Origin: Pontibacter sp. E15-1
Lineage (GTDB): Bacteria > Bacteroidota > Bacteroidia > Cytophagales > Hymenobacteraceae
Reading direction: 5' to 3'
Assembly: GCF_022601975.1 (NCBI RefSeq)
Contig: NZ_JAKVIR010000014.1
Span: forward strand, 1-64,000
DNA: 64,000 bases
The translations under genes and the position numbers were made by a program. Of the stretch, positions 10,706 to 19,595 are shown piece by piece. The notes below the pieces were generated by a model that had not been told where the DNA came from, did no database searches, and saw only the letters and a program-made list of their open reading frames with translations. Each line of letters begins with the position of its first letter. Positions within the stretch are counted from its first letter, which is position 1.

Positions 10706-10738
10706 TTGCGGAACTTAAAGCGCAATCATCTACATTTG
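10706..10738 (+). promoter_or_regulatory. Bacteroidota-type promoter that fixes the start of the GT39-like gene
   Basis: TTTG at 10705-10708 and TACATTTG at 10731-10738 are separated by 22 bases. Because the box lies inside the longest open frame (from 10697), translation must begin downstream, at ATG 10757. Confidence 0.65.
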
Positions 10739-10756
10739 CATAAATTCACGCGCCTG

Positions 10757-11917
10757 ATGTTTCGTTTCCCTTTCCCAAACACGCCTCGAGCCGCCGCTTC
10801 CCTTTTGTATGCCCTGGTTGCCCTATGGCTGTTGATGCAATGCTGGCTTTTTGAGAAATTCGGCGTTCAGGTTGTGTTCGACAGTTACCGGTATATAGAA
10901 GACGCAAACCGCCTGCTCTCAAGCGGTGAGTTCCGGCTAAGCTACGTGAGTTATACCCTGCTTCTGGCGGCTTTCCTGAAGGGAACAGGCGCTGTGGCTG
11001 GGGTTGTCTGGGTGCAGCTGGCGTTTTCGTTGGCGGCTACGGTTGCTTTTTTCAAGCTCGTGTACCACTTTTCGGCCAGCGCCCCCGTCGCATTCCTGGC
11101 GGGTTTTCTGCTTGTCGTCTGGCCTGATTATCAGCAATGGAATTTCTATGTCCATACCGAGGCGCTGTTCGTGAGCATCACCCTTATTGCTTTTCTGAGG
11201 ATGGCCACCGCGCGGCGGAAGTGGGCGTATCTCCAGCTGGCGCTGCTGCTTGTTTTTCTGGTGTTTTTGCGCTCGAACGGGTTTATGGTGGCGCTGGCAG
11301 TAGCCAGTTACCTTGCTTCAGACGCATGGCTAAAAAGAGGGTGGCGGCTCCGGTGGTTGTTTGCTGTAATCGTTGGCGGGGGTACGCCCTTGTTCATACT
11401 GCTCGCCCATCTCTTCCTGGCCGACATGAGCGGCCTGCACGCTTTCACAGACCATCTGGTTACGGGCAATGTAATTCAGGGGTATGAGGGGGTGCGGGTG
11501 GAGGCTACAATGGAACTTGCGCTAACAGGGTCTCCCTTGCAGCAGGTACTGCAGCTGGTATGGCAGGAGCCCGGGTTCTTCTTCAAAAGATCGGCACTCA
11601 GGTTTATATACTACTGGGGGCAGATCAGGCCTTACTTTGCCGGGTACCACAATGGGTTGATCGGCCTTTTCTTTTACCCGCAGTATGCGCTTGCCCTGTA
11701 TGGTATACTCAAGCGGCAGGTCTATACCCCTTTGCTTATCGCGATGGGGGTATTGGCTGTGCTGCTCACCGCGATGGTGCTGGTAAGCGGGGTAGACTGG
11801 GACAACCGGTTTATGCTGCCCCTGCTGCCGTTTATATACCTGACGGCTATGGCTGGGCTCCAAAAACTGGCTATGCCATACAGCAAACCGCAAGCGGCCA
11901 ACCTCCTCCAACAATAA
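10757..11917 (+). CDS. Polytopic membrane protein resembling GT39/ArnT-type glycosyltransferases
   Basis: With the start at 10757 (MFRFPFPNTPRAA) the protein has 386 residues and about ten hydrophobic segments. An early extracytoplasmic loop contains FDSYRYIEDANRLLSSGEF, with the acidic pair expected of GT-C glycosyltransferases. HTEALFVSITLIAFLR recalls the E-A-L-F segment of the same group. A substrate cannot be read from the sequence. Lipid-linked sugar transfer to an envelope component is the family expectation. The frame is open from 10697, but a promoter overlaps that region. It is convergent with the LOG-family gene, and no hairpin separates them, only a GGTAT repeat. Confidence 0.6.
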   Translation: MFRFPFPNTPRAAASLLYALVALWLLMQCWLFEKFGVQVVFDSYRYIEDANRLLSSGEFRLSYVSYTLLLAAFLKGTGAVAGVVWVQLAFSLAATVAFFKLVYHFSASAPVAFLAGFLLVVWPDYQQWNFYVHTEALFVSITLIAFLRMATARRKWAYLQLALLLVFLVFLRSNGFMVALAVASYLASDAWLKRGWRLRWLFAVIVGGGTPLFILLAHLFLADMSGLHAFTDHLVTGNVIQGYEGVRVEATMELALTGSPLQQVLQLVWQEPGFFFKRSALRFIYYWGQIRPYFAGYHNGLIGLFFYPQYALALYGILKRQVYTPLLIAMGVLAVLLTAMVLVSGVDWDNRFMLPLLPFIYLTAMAGLQKLAMPYSKPQAANLLQQ

Positions 11918-11966
11918 AAGCAGACCCCGTAAAGGACCTGCTCTTGCTGTTGGGTATACACCCAGC

Positions 11967-11996
11967 GGTATGGTATGGTATGGTATGGTATGGTAT
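11967..11996. repeat. GGTAT x 6 short tandem repeat
   Basis: Six perfect copies of the pentamer GGTAT lie eight bases outside the stop codon of the LOG-family gene and 50 bases after the GT39-like stop. The unit matches the GGTAT word that is over-represented through the window. It does not change any reading frame. Confidence 0.9.
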
Positions 11997-12004
11997 GGCT
12001 TCCG

Positions 12005-12868
12005 TTAAAAGTTCGGCGACAGCAGGTACTTGCTGTAGAAATCGTCGATGATCTTCACGGCCTCAGAGGCGTTGTCCACGATATGCACCAGGTCAAGGTC
12101 TTCCGGGTTGATGTTGCTCTCTTCATTCAGCATCACGCTTTCGATCCAATGGAAGAGGCCCTCCCAGTAAGAGCGGCCCACCAGCACGATCGGGAAGGCG
12201 CCGATTTTCTTGGTCTGGATCAGGGTGATGGCTTCAAACACCTCGTCGAGGGTGCCAAAGCCGCCCGGCATCCCGATGAAGCCCTGCGCATACTTCACAA
12301 ACATTACCTTGCGCACAAAGAAATAGTCGAAGTTGATGAGCTTGTCTGAGTCGATGTAGATGTTGTTGAACTGCTCAAACGGCAGCTGGATGTTCAGGCC
12401 CACCGACTTGCCGCCCTCGGAGTGGGCTCCCTTGTTGCCCGCCTCCATAATGCCCGGGCCGCCACCCGTGATCACGCCGTAGCCGTGGCGCACCAGTTTC
12501 GCGGCGATCTCCTCGGCCATCAGGTAGTACTTGTGCGAGCTCTTGGTTCGGGCGGAGCCGAATATCGAGACGCAGGGGCCAATCTTAGACAGCTTCTCAA
12601 AGCCCTCCACAAACTCCGACATCACCTTGAAGATCTGCCAGGAGTCGGCAATTTTGATTTCGTTCCAGTCTTTGTCTACAAAGGCCTGCCGGATGCGCTT
12701 TTCCTCCTCAGAGGCGGGTGCGGCCGTCGACTCGCCGCTCTCGCGCAGGTCTGTGATGGAGGTAGCCTTGTCTTTGTTTACGTGCGGGTTCAGGATGGTC
12801 TGGCCGCTGCCAGTGTTCACTGCTTCTTCGTGCAGCTTGGTTTTACTCGTTTTTCTAAGTTTCGTCAT
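12005..12868 (-). CDS. LOG-family protein (TIGR00730), putative nucleotide phosphoribohydrolase
   Basis: A 287-residue Rossmann-fold protein of the lysine-decarboxylase-like LOG family, whose characterised members release bases from cytokinin riboside monophosphates or other nucleotides. The diagnostic motifs are GGGPGIMEAGNKGAH and MPGGFGTLDEVFEAITLIQTKK (PGGxGTxxE), plus the conserved ISIFGSART-like VSIFGSARTKSSH near residue 100. About 90 N-terminal residues before the core are Lys/Thr/Glu-rich and probably disordered, as in the longer Bacteroidota members. It is cytoplasmic and monocistronic. The physiological substrate is unknown. Confidence 0.88.
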   Translation of the reverse strand: MTKLRKTSKTKLHEEAVNTGSGQTILNPHVNKDKATSITDLRESGESTAAPASEEEKRIRQAFVDKDWNEIKIADSWQIFKVMSEFVEGFEKLSKIGPCVSIFGSARTKSSHKYYLMAEEIAAKLVRHGYGVITGGGPGIMEAGNKGAHSEGGKSVGLNIQLPFEQFNNIYIDSDKLINFDYFFVRKVMFVKYAQGFIGMPGGFGTLDEVFEAITLIQTKKIGAFPIVLVGRSYWEGLFHWIESVMLNEESNINPEDLDLVHIVDNASEAVKIIDDFYSKYLLSPNF

Positions 12869-13003
12869 TTTGTCATCTTCAAATCAGGGCTCAGGCGAGC
12901 TCCCGGCCGCCTGTTGGCAGGCGTTCATCTTCACAAAAAAAGTTAGGCGCAGGCGCCGCAGTGCAGTGGTTGCGCACCGCAGCAACACGGCGTGTAAATA
13001 TAT

Positions 13004-14251
13004 CTATTTAGAGCGGATTGCAATAACGGGGTCCAGGTTGGAGGCCAAAACCGCCGGGATAATGCCAGAGAGCATGCCGATCACGGCCGATACGCCGAGA
13101 CCCAGGATAATGTTGCCCACCGAAAGCGTCACCTCCATCATCTCCTGCGGGATGAGCGTGAGCAGAAACACCAGCAGGATGCCGATGCCTCCGCCAAACA
13201 GGCTCAGGAACACCGACTCAAACAGAAACTGGAACAGGATGAAATAGTTTTTGGCGCCCAGCGATTTCTGGATGCCGATGATGTTGGTGCGCTCCTTTAC
13301 CGACACAAACATGATGTTGGCGATGCCGAAGCCCCCCACCAGTATAGCGAAGCCCCCGATGACCCAGCCCGCCAGGCCCACTACCTCAAAAAAACTGCCG
13401 ATAGCCTGCGTGGCCATCTCCGGGCGGTTCATGGCAAAGCTGTCTTCGTCGCGGGGGCGCAGGCCGCGTATGTTGCGCATCAGGCCGCGGATCTCATACT
13501 CCAGTTCCTGCAGCCCAGGGTCGTCGTCGCGCCCTTTGGCCGCGATGGTAGACCCGATTCCGTTGGGGCCCACGTCAAACATCTTCGCAAACGAGCCATA
13601 GGGGATGATGCCCATCTGGTCGAAGTTGGGCATGCCGAACATGTTCTCGCCCTGCTTCTCGATCACGCCGATGATTACGAACTTCTGGCCGCCTACCTTC
13701 AGCTCCTGGCCAATGGCCGAGCTTTGGGGGTATAGCGTTTTGGCCACTTCGTCGCCGATCACCGCCACGTTTCGGGAGGCGTTCACCTCCTGCGGAACAA
13801 AGTAGCGGCCCTCCAGAATCGGAATCTCAGACACTTTGTTGTAGTCGTAGGTCACGCCCATCAGGTTGGCCTCTGAGTAACTGTTGTTGCGGTGCTTGAA
13901 GGTGTTGTTGCCCCTGCTGGCAAAAATAGCCACCCCGGCGCTGTTCGTAATGCGGTCTTCCAACAGGCGGAACTCGCGCACGCTTGGCTCGGGGCGCTGA
14001 AAATACTTCCACCAGGGATAGTTGCCGCCAAAGGCCCAGGGCCATTTCTGCACGTAAATCACCTTGTCGCCGATAAAGCTCATGCTGTCGCGCACGTTGC
14101 GCTCCAGCGAGTCGACGAGCGTGAACACCGAGATGATGGCGAAGATGCCAATGGTGACGCCAAGCAACGAGAGGAAGGTGCGCAGCATGTTTGCCCGTAA
14201 GGCCTGCCACGCAAAACGGAAACTTTCTGCTATCAGCCGTAGGTATATCAT
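13004..14251 (-). CDS. MacB/FtsX-type ABC transporter permease
   Basis: A 415-residue permease. After a cytoplasmic FAWQALRANMLRTFLSLLGVTIGIFAIISVFT start with the first membrane span (about 20-42), a large periplasmic MacB_PCD domain follows (about 45-285, including EANLMGVTYDYNKV and VAVIGDEVAKTLYP). Three spans of the FtsX domain lie at about 300-400 (VGLAGWVIGGFAILVGGFGIANIMFVSVKERTNIIGIQKSLGAK). This is the standard one-plus-three topology of type VII ABC exporters/mechanotransmitters. No ATPase gene is adjacent, so its partner must be encoded elsewhere. It is divergent from queA. Confidence 0.9.
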   Translation of the reverse strand: MIYLRLIAESFRFAWQALRANMLRTFLSLLGVTIGIFAIISVFTLVDSLERNVRDSMSFIGDKVIYVQKWPWAFGGNYPWWKYFQRPEPSVREFRLLEDRITNSAGVAIFASRGNNTFKHRNNSYSEANLMGVTYDYNKVSEIPILEGRYFVPQEVNASRNVAVIGDEVAKTLYPQSSAIGQELKVGGQKFVIIGVIEKQGENMFGMPNFDQMGIIPYGSFAKMFDVGPNGIGSTIAAKGRDDDPGLQELEYEIRGLMRNIRGLRPRDEDSFAMNRPEMATQAIGSFFEVVGLAGWVIGGFAILVGGFGIANIMFVSVKERTNIIGIQKSLGAKNYFILFQFLFESVFLSLFGGGIGILLVFLLTLIPQEMMEVTLSVGNIILGLGVSAVIGMLSGIIPAVLASNLDPVIAIRSK

Positions 14252-14323
14252 AGTTTCTGGGGATTCGGGTTGAGGAATGCGGAACTAATTCCTTAAAAGT
14301 AAGAATAATTCGGTCAAACTGAG

Positions 14324-14331
14324 TAAATTTG
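14324..14331 (+). promoter_or_regulatory. -7 box upstream of queA
   Basis: TAAATTTG fits TAnnTTTG and lies 109 bases before the queA ATG, which would give a leader of about 100 bases. There is no clear -33 TTG, so this is weakly supported. Confidence 0.4.
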
Positions 14332-14440
14332 CGGTTTGATTTTTTGGTTTCTGCCTCCCGGAGTTTGCTGAACCCTCGCGGGGGTCTTTCCTGTTATAGG
14401 GGAAAAAGCCAGACACATTAAATACCGTAATATTTAATTT

Positions 14441-15487
14441 ATGAAATTATCTGAATTCAAATTTGACCTGCCCGAGGAGTTCTTGGCCACCCATCCTATC
14501 GAGAACCGCGACGAGTCGCGCATGATGGTGGTGCACCGCGACAGCGGCAAGATAGAGCACCGGGTTTTCAAAGATATCCTGGACTACTTCGACGACGGCG
14601 ACGTGATGGTTGTCAACGACACGAAGGTGTTTCCGGCCCGCCTGTATGGCAACAAGGAGAAAACCGGCGCGAAGATAGAAGTGTTTCTGCTGCGCGAGCT
14701 AAACAAAGAAATCCACCTGTGGGATGTGCTGGTAGACCCGGCGCGCAAGATCCGTGTCGGCAATAAGCTGTACTTCGGCGATAGCGACCTGGTGGCCGAG
14801 GTGATTGACAACACCACCTCCCGCGGGCGCACCATCAAGTTCCTGTTCGACGGCCCGGACGAGGAGTTCTACAAAACCATCAACGACCTGGGCGAGACGC
14901 CGCTCCCTAAGTACATCAAGCGCGAGGCAGAGCCGGAAGACCGGGAGCGCTACCAGACAGTGTACGCCAAAAACGTGGGCGCTGTGGCCGCCCCGACGGC
15001 AGGCCTCCACTTCACGAAAGAGGTGCTGAAGCGCCTCGAGATAAAAGGCGTGGACGTGACTCCGCTGACCCTGCACGTGGGCCTGGGCACTTTCCGCCCC
15101 GTTGACGTGGAAGACCTGACCAAGCACAAAACCGACTCTGAGAACTTCAGGGTGCCGCCCGAAACGGTGGAGATGGTGAACAAGGCGCTCGACAACAAAA
15201 AGCGCGTATGCGCCATCGGCACCACCACCATGCGTGCGCTGGAATCGTCGGTGTCGGCCAGTAACCGCCTGAAGGCGAACGAAGGCTGGACAGACCGCTT
15301 TATCTTCCCGCCGTACGAGTTCAAAATAGCGAATTGCCTGATCACCAACTTCCATATGCCGGAAAGCACCCTGCTGATGATGGCAGCCGCTTTCGGAGGG
15401 TATGACCTGATCATGAAGGCATACCAGGAGGCCGTGAAAGAGAAGTACCGCTTCTTCAGCTACGGCGACGTGATGCTGATCCTATAA
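14441..15487 (+). CDS. queA: S-adenosylmethionine:tRNA ribosyltransferase-isomerase
   Basis: A 348-residue QueA, the enzyme that moves the ribose of S-adenosylmethionine onto 7-aminomethyl-7-deazaguanine in tRNA to make epoxyqueuosine. Family blocks are complete: [20 protein letters not shown] at the start, [15 protein letters not shown] near 60-75, [20 protein letters not shown] near 150-170, [13 protein letters not shown] near 178-190, [11 protein letters not shown] near 210-220 and [19 protein letters not shown] near 300-320. Start and length fit the family. It is a single-gene unit with a hairpin 23 bases after the stop. Confidence 0.97.
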   Translation: MKLSEFKFDLPEEFLATHPIENRDESRMMVVHRDSGKIEHRVFKDILDYFDDGDVMVVNDTKVFPARLYGNKEKTGAKIEVFLLRELNKEIHLWDVLVDPARKIRVGNKLYFGDSDLVAEVIDNTTSRGRTIKFLFDGPDEEFYKTINDLGETPLPKYIKREAEPEDRERYQTVYAKNVGAVAAPTAGLHFTKEVLKRLEIKGVDVTPLTLHVGLGTFRPVDVEDLTKHKTDSENFRVPPETVEMVNKALDNKKRVCAIGTTTMRALESSVSASNRLKANEGWTDRFIFPPYEFKIANCLITNFHMPESTLLMMAAAFGGYDLIMKAYQEAVKEKYRFFSYGDVMLIL

Positions 15488-15509
15488 TTCGCTCTATTAA
15501 ATAAATTGA

Positions 15510-15557
15510 GCAGAATAAAATGCCCCGTCCATACCAGTCGGGGCATTTTGCTTCTGC
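15510..15557 (+). terminator. queA terminator
   Basis: GCAGAATAAAATGCCCCG (15510-15527) pairs with CGGGGCATTTTGCTTCTGC (15539-15557) with a single bulge. The T-rich descending arm follows the GC-rich stem tip. Confidence 0.85.
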
Positions 15558-15690
15558 ATGTTGATATACATGATGTTGATATACTGGCTGCGCCATACCC
15601 AATTACGCAGCGCTACAGCGCTAAATTCATACCTCTCTAACCCCTTAACTTTCTAACTCTCTAACTCAAGCTAACTCTCTAACGCAAGCT

Positions 15691-16374
15691 ATGGCACCAC
15701 TCCCGGAATACGCAATCATCGTGGCAGGCGGCTCGGGCAGCCGCATGCAGCACGAGCTGCCCAAACAGTTCATCGAGGTGGCAGGCAAGCCAATCCTGAT
15801 GCACACCATCGAGCGGTTTTATAGGTATAACCCCGAGGTGCGGCTGGTGGTGGTCTTGCCGCAGCAGCAACTGGATACGTGGCGCGGGCTTTGCCGCAAG
15901 CACAGTTTCAGGCTGTTCCATATGGCCGTTGCCGGAGGCACCACGCGGTTCGCCTCGGTCAAAAATGGGCTGGATGCGGTGCAGGGAGAGGCGCTGGTGG
16001 CAGTGCACGACGGCGTGAGGCCCTTTGTGGAAACGGGTACGATTAAAGCCGCTTTCGAGGCGGCGGCCCTGCATGGCAGCGCGGTGGTGGCCGTTTCCCC
16101 GAAAGACTCCATCCGGGAGCTGACGCCAGACGGCAGCCGCGCGGTGCCCCGCGACAATTACCGGATGGTGCAGACGCCGCAATGCTTCCGGGCCAGTATC
16201 CTGCGGCAAGCCTACGCCCAGCCCGAGCAGGCGCATTTCACCGACGATGCCTCGGTGGTGGAGCAACTCGGGGAAAAGATCGTGCTGGTGGAAGGCAGCT
16301 ACCGCAATATCAAGATCACCACACCCGAGGATCTGGTGCTGGCCGAGGCCTTCGCCAGAGAAGAGTCAGCGTAA
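15691..16374 (+). CDS. ispD: 2-C-methyl-D-erythritol 4-phosphate cytidylyltransferase
   Basis: A 227-residue IspD that transfers CMP to MEP, the third step of the non-mevalonate isoprenoid pathway. The nucleotide-binding N-terminus AIIVAGGSGSRMQHELPKQF (residues 8-27) has the invariant Arg and Lys. VAVHDGVRPFV (about 103-113), SPKDSIRE and QTPQCFRASIL (about 161-171) are the other family blocks, and NIKITTPEDLVLAE ends the domain. Length is normal. The upstream spacer contains repeated ctaactctctaac words and no obvious promoter. No ispF fusion or neighbour is present. Confidence 0.96.
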   Translation: MAPLPEYAIIVAGGSGSRMQHELPKQFIEVAGKPILMHTIERFYRYNPEVRLVVVLPQQQLDTWRGLCRKHSFRLFHMAVAGGTTRFASVKNGLDAVQGEALVAVHDGVRPFVETGTIKAAFEAAALHGSAVVAVSPKDSIRELTPDGSRAVPRDNYRMVQTPQCFRASILRQAYAQPEQAHFTDDASVVEQLGEKIVLVEGSYRNIKITTPEDLVLAEAFAREESA

Positions 16375-16461
16375 GTAGCAGAGCCATACCCTATCACGGC
16401 ATATATAATGGGGCTGCGCAATCAGTGCTGCAAAACCGACCTCACAGTGTCTAACAGACCT

Positions 16462-16507
16462 GTGAGTGTCTGCACAGTAGCGTTGTGAGTGCCTGCACAA
16501 TAGCGTA
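16462..16507. repeat. 23-bp tandem duplication
   Basis: Two adjacent 23-base units, gtgagtgtctgcacagtagc and gtgagtgcctgcacaatagc plus three bases, differ at about three positions. They lie in the non-coding gap between ispD and the ABC ATPase gene. Confidence 0.8.
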
Positions 16508-16610
16508 TCCACAGGCCCAAACCCACAGAAGAGCCACCGACAGCACGAAGTCCTAAATCAGGCTTACCCCATCCTGCTCATTATCTAAGCCCGACGCATA
16601 CCCCCCCCCT

Positions 16611-17336
16611 TTATACTACCGGCTGCCGTCCCGCTTCCAGAAAAGCCTGATTTTCCTGCACTGTTGCTGCTGAGATTACCTCAAGGGCAGGGTTGGGTTT
16701 GGAGAGGTTGAGGAGGAAGCCTTGCAAGGGCGGGAGGTTCTGGAGGTCGTGGGTGATGCAAAGCACCGTCTTGCCATACTGCTGCACCCACTGCTGCAGC
16801 AACTGAAACACCTGGTTTTTGTAATATACGTCCAGCTGTTGGGTGGGCTCGTCCAGCAGGTTGATGCGGGCGTCCTGCAGCATGAGTTGCGCCAGCCATA
16901 CCAGTTGCTGCTCGCCGCCGGAAAGGGTGGTGAAGTCGTGGTCGATGAGGTGCGAGAGCTGCAGTTGCTGCAGGGTATGGGCTGCCAGCGCGTAGTCTGC
17001 AGCATCATAATTCTCAAAGAAGCGCTTTTTCCGGAAAAGCCCCATTACCACCAGGTCATGCACTGTAATCGGGAAATTGACGGTGTTTTTCTGAGGGAGA
17101 TAGGAAAGTATACCCTGCGCTGTGGGCTTGTGATGTTGCCCCAGGTCCTGGTTTTGTACCAGCAGCTGCCCCTGATAGGCTATTTTCTGCTGGAAGGCCC
17201 GGAAGAGCGTAGTCTTGCCAGCGCCATTGTGCCCGATGATGGCGACAAAGGCTGGGGTTGCGATAGAAAAAGAAAGGTTGCGGATAAGAACGCGCTGTCC
17301 GTAGCCCGCAACCAGGTTTTTTGCCTCAACGATCAA
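16611..17336 (-). CDS. ABC transporter ATPase of the metal/siderophore-uptake type
   Basis: A 241-residue ATPase with Walker A GHNGAGKTT (residues 35-43), Q-loop SYLPQKNTVNFPITVHDLV, signature LSGGEQQLVWLAQ (about 138-150), Walker B INLLDEPTQQLD and H-loop CITHDLQ. The Q-loop followed by P-I-T-V-x-D-L-V-x-M-G is typical of FecE/FhuC/ZnuC-type importers for iron complexes or zinc. Permease and binding-protein genes are not adjacent, so it is an orphan here. The start is TTG at 17336, preceded by a GAAAAA purine run. No in-frame ATG exists before the conserved VEAKNLVAGYG start. Confidence 0.85.
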   Translation of the reverse strand: MIVEAKNLVAGYGQRVLIRNLSFSIATPAFVAIIGHNGAGKTTLFRAFQQKIAYQGQLLVQNQDLGQHHKPTAQGILSYLPQKNTVNFPITVHDLVVMGLFRKKRFFENYDAADYALAAHTLQQLQLSHLIDHDFTTLSGGEQQLVWLAQLMLQDARINLLDEPTQQLDVYYKNQVFQLLQQWVQQYGKTVLCITHDLQNLPPLQGFLLNLSKPNPALEVISAATVQENQAFLEAGRQPVV

Positions 17337-17340
17337 GCTT

Positions 17341-17432
17341 TTTCAATTACGAGTCCCGAATTACTAATCACGAATAAATATACAGGCCAGGAAACCCAAC
17401 TCGTAATTCGGAATTAATAATTCGTAATTCCT
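17341..17432. repeat. TAATTCGTAATT low-complexity intergenic repeat, second occurrence
   Basis: Words such as aattacga, aattcgtaatt and ataattcgtaattcc recur through this AT-rich gap. The same type of spacer precedes the PAP2-like gene (1249-1297). Confidence 0.5.
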
Positions 17433-17654
17433 TTAGTACTCGTCTTCGTTGAACATGAAGTCTTCTTTGGTAGGATAATCAGGCCAGATTTCCTCGATGT
17501 TCTCGTAAGGCTGACCGTCGTCCTCCAGGGCCTGCAGGTTCTCTACAACCTCCATCGGCGCACCCGAGCGGATGGAAAAGTCGATTAACTCATCTTTCGT
17601 GGCTGGCCAGGGGGCGTCCTCCAGGTATGATGCTAATTCAAGTGTCCAGTACAT
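17433..17654 (-). CDS. DUF2795-family small protein
   Basis: A 73-residue acidic protein starting MYWTLELASYLEDAPWPATK, with RSGAPMEVVENLQALEDDG in the middle and a DYPTKEDFMFNEDEY tail. This composition and length match the small DUF2795 proteins common in Bacteroidota, for which no role is established. A longer frame opens at 17723, but the strong AAAGGAG ribosome site at 17662-17668 and the TACTTTTG box at 17697-17704 place the start at 17654. It is monocistronic. Confidence 0.8.
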   Translation of the reverse strand: MYWTLELASYLEDAPWPATKDELIDFSIRSGAPMEVVENLQALEDDGQPYENIEEIWPDYPTKEDFMFNEDEY

Positions 17655-17696
17655 AGTATTTTCTCCTTTAACTAATGAGCTTTTTGAAATGGTTTG

Positions 17697-17704
17697 CAAA
17701 AGTA
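17697..17704 (-). promoter_or_regulatory. -7 box for the DUF2795 gene
   Basis: TACTTTTG on the minus strand, preceded by T-rich sequence with TTTTTG motifs 16 bases upstream, lies 43 bases before the ATG at 17654. It supports the shorter start. Confidence 0.6.
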
Positions 17705-17871
17705 TGAATAAAAACAAAAACAAAAATTTTCAGCAAAAAAAAATTGCTTTTTTGTCTGTTTTTACCAACACAACGCATACAATCTACAAATGTTCAAAAA
17801 GCGCCGAATATTTTAGGGCCATTTTTGCGCCACGGTAACATGGGCTGCAACAAGGCAGGCCGCAAAAGAAA

Positions 17872-17903
17872 AGAGCAGCCGCCAATAGTGTGGCAGCTGC
17901 TCT
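17872..17903 (-). terminator. Terminator of the DUF349 gene
   Basis: AGAGCAGCCGCC (17872-17883) pairs with GGCAGCTGCTCT (17892-17903). On the minus strand the stem is followed by a CTTTTCTTTT tract, 30 bases after the stop codon. Confidence 0.85.
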
Positions 17904-17932
17904 GTCTGTAGTAGGGTATGATGCAGCGGGTG

Positions 17933-19246
17933 CTAGCTGCTGATGGCGCTCAACTGGCTCTTGAACATCTCGATCATGGCTGTTTTGGTGCCGATCTTGC
18001 GGTTGAAGTTCCGGATCTTGCCCTGCAGCATGCTGCGGAACGCCTCGTTGCCGGGCGAGTCGCTCAGCTTGCCCAGGTTTCCCTCCAGCACCTCCAGCTC
18101 GTTTTTGTCTGACTTGATAAAGTCTTTCAGGGCGTTGATGCGTGCCTGCAGGTCGTCGGTCTCCGAGTACGTCTCGTTGGAAGCCTGCTGGCGCTTGCGT
18201 ATATAGTGCTCCAGGCTGCTGGTTTCAAACACCCGGTCGCAGGCTTTGATGAAGCGCTCCCAAATCATGTCAGACACTTCCGGGCTCACGGGGCCTACCT
18301 TTTTCCACTCTGCCTGCAGCTCCTTGGCGCGTCTCACGGCATCGTTGAGGGCATGCTGCTGCAGGAGTTGCTCGGCTTCCTCCACCAGCACTTTCTTGCG
18401 CTCGAAGTTCGTTTCGTAGTATTTGCTGCGCGACTCGGTTTTCTCGTTGTTGATCTTGTGCTTCAGGCGCTCAAAGAAATGGTTGTGCGCCTTCCGGAAA
18501 TCCGTCCACAGCCGGGTCATGGTTTTGCGGGGCAGCGTGCCGCCCACCTCTTTCCACTGGTTCTGCAGCTGCTTCAGCTTGGCCGTGGTGTTCTCCCAGT
18601 CCTCGGAGTTCTGCAGGGCCATCGACTGCGAGATCAGGTCGCGGTATTTGTCGTAAATGCTGTTCTGCATCTTCTTCTTGTCTTCGAAGAAGTTTTTCTT
18701 CCGCTCAAAGAAGTTCTCCACCGCCGTCCTGAAGCGCTCCTCAATCTCCTCGGTCAGTTCTTTTTCCACCGGGCCGGTTTTGATCCAGGTGGTGCGGAGC
18801 TCTTTTAGCTTGTCGGTCGTCTCCTGCCACTCAATGCTCTCGCTCAGGGCTTCGGCCTCCTGGGTCAGGGCGATCTTGGTGGTCAGGTTCTTCCCGCGGT
18901 TCTGCTGTATGGTTTCGTTTATGGCTGTCTCAGCCTCCGTCAGGGTATGGTAGATTTTCTCAAAGTCTCCGAGGGCATCGTAGCTGCCTACCTGCTCTTT
19001 CATGTGGAGGACTTTCATCAGGAACGAGCCTTTGTTCTCGGAGGTCTCGATGCGCTCGAGCAGGTTGTCCACTTTCTCCCGGAACATCTCAAATCGCTTT
19101 GCAAAGTACACCAGAGAGTCTTCCTCAGACTCTTTTACGTCTCCTACCTGGCGGGCCGGGTAGCTCATGAATGGTTTTAGCCACACTTGCTGGTCCTGAA
19201 TAGTGCCATACAGTTTGGCTTTGTCCAATAGATCGTTGTTTTCCAT
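17933..19246 (-). CDS. DUF349 helical repeat protein
   Basis: With the start at 19246 (MENNDLLDKAKLYGTIQDQQ) the protein has 437 residues. It is almost wholly alpha-helical and highly charged, and consists of repeated DUF349 units recognisable by W-x4-L-K-x-L-x-x-x-W-K-x-V/I-G-P. Examples are WQETTDKLKELRTTWIKTGP, WENTTAKLKQLQNQWKEVGG and AVRRAKELQAEWKKVGPVSP, each followed by an R/W-x-R-F-x-x-x-x-x-x-F segment. A C-terminal coiled coil (ELEVLEGNLGKL) closes it. The frame is open to 19318, but the extra residues do not look like the family. The function of DUF349 is not well defined. Confidence 0.85.
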   Translation of the reverse strand: MENNDLLDKAKLYGTIQDQQVWLKPFMSYPARQVGDVKESEEDSLVYFAKRFEMFREKVDNLLERIETSENKGSFLMKVLHMKEQVGSYDALGDFEKIYHTLTEAETAINETIQQNRGKNLTTKIALTQEAEALSESIEWQETTDKLKELRTTWIKTGPVEKELTEEIEERFRTAVENFFERKKNFFEDKKKMQNSIYDKYRDLISQSMALQNSEDWENTTAKLKQLQNQWKEVGGTLPRKTMTRLWTDFRKAHNHFFERLKHKINNEKTESRSKYYETNFERKKVLVEEAEQLLQQHALNDAVRRAKELQAEWKKVGPVSPEVSDMIWERFIKACDRVFETSSLEHYIRKRQQASNETYSETDDLQARINALKDFIKSDKNELEVLEGNLGKLSDSPGNEAFRSMLQGKIRNFNRKIGTKTAMIEMFKSQLSAISS

Positions 19247-19595
19247 GTTACTGGATAGGGTTATGGGTCGAAAAAAAATCAGGCAGCCTGGCTGTGCCAA
19301 GCGGGCCGTCGCATACACACAGGCTACCCCGCGGCATTTGTATAGGTTCGGACATCGGAAAAATCGCCGGTTGCTCCGTTCTTGTGCTAAGTTAAGCAGA
19401 GACGCACTTCACGCAATGCAGTTTTTTACAAGTTTAAAGGATTTCAACCAATTTTGCGAAGTGCATATGCATGAATTTTTACGATATTTGTAATTCTTTA
19501 CCAAATAAGAATCAGGCGGATAGGATTTTAAGCGGGGCGAGCCTCTGCTGTCCGCTATCTTGGAATAATATTAGCAAAACACTATTAATTACAGC
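19247..19595. other. Divergent intergenic region, nothing recognised beyond promoters
   Basis: This 349-base gap separates the DUF349 gene and ettA, which point away from each other, so both promoters must lie here. The half next to ettA is AT-rich and includes the palindrome TGCATATGCA near 19463. No exact TAnnTTTG box, RNA or small gene was seen. Confidence 0.4.

Noticed and set aside
10697..10756. Upstream extension of the GT39-like protein
   Set aside because: A Bacteroidota promoter (10706-10738) lies within it, and the residues are basic and not membrane-like.
15558..15690. Direct repeats TGTTGATATAC and CTAACTCTCTAAC as a possible CRISPR or regulatory array
   Set aside because: Units are short, irregular and without unique spacers of constant length. 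They are ordinary low-complexity intergenic repeats.
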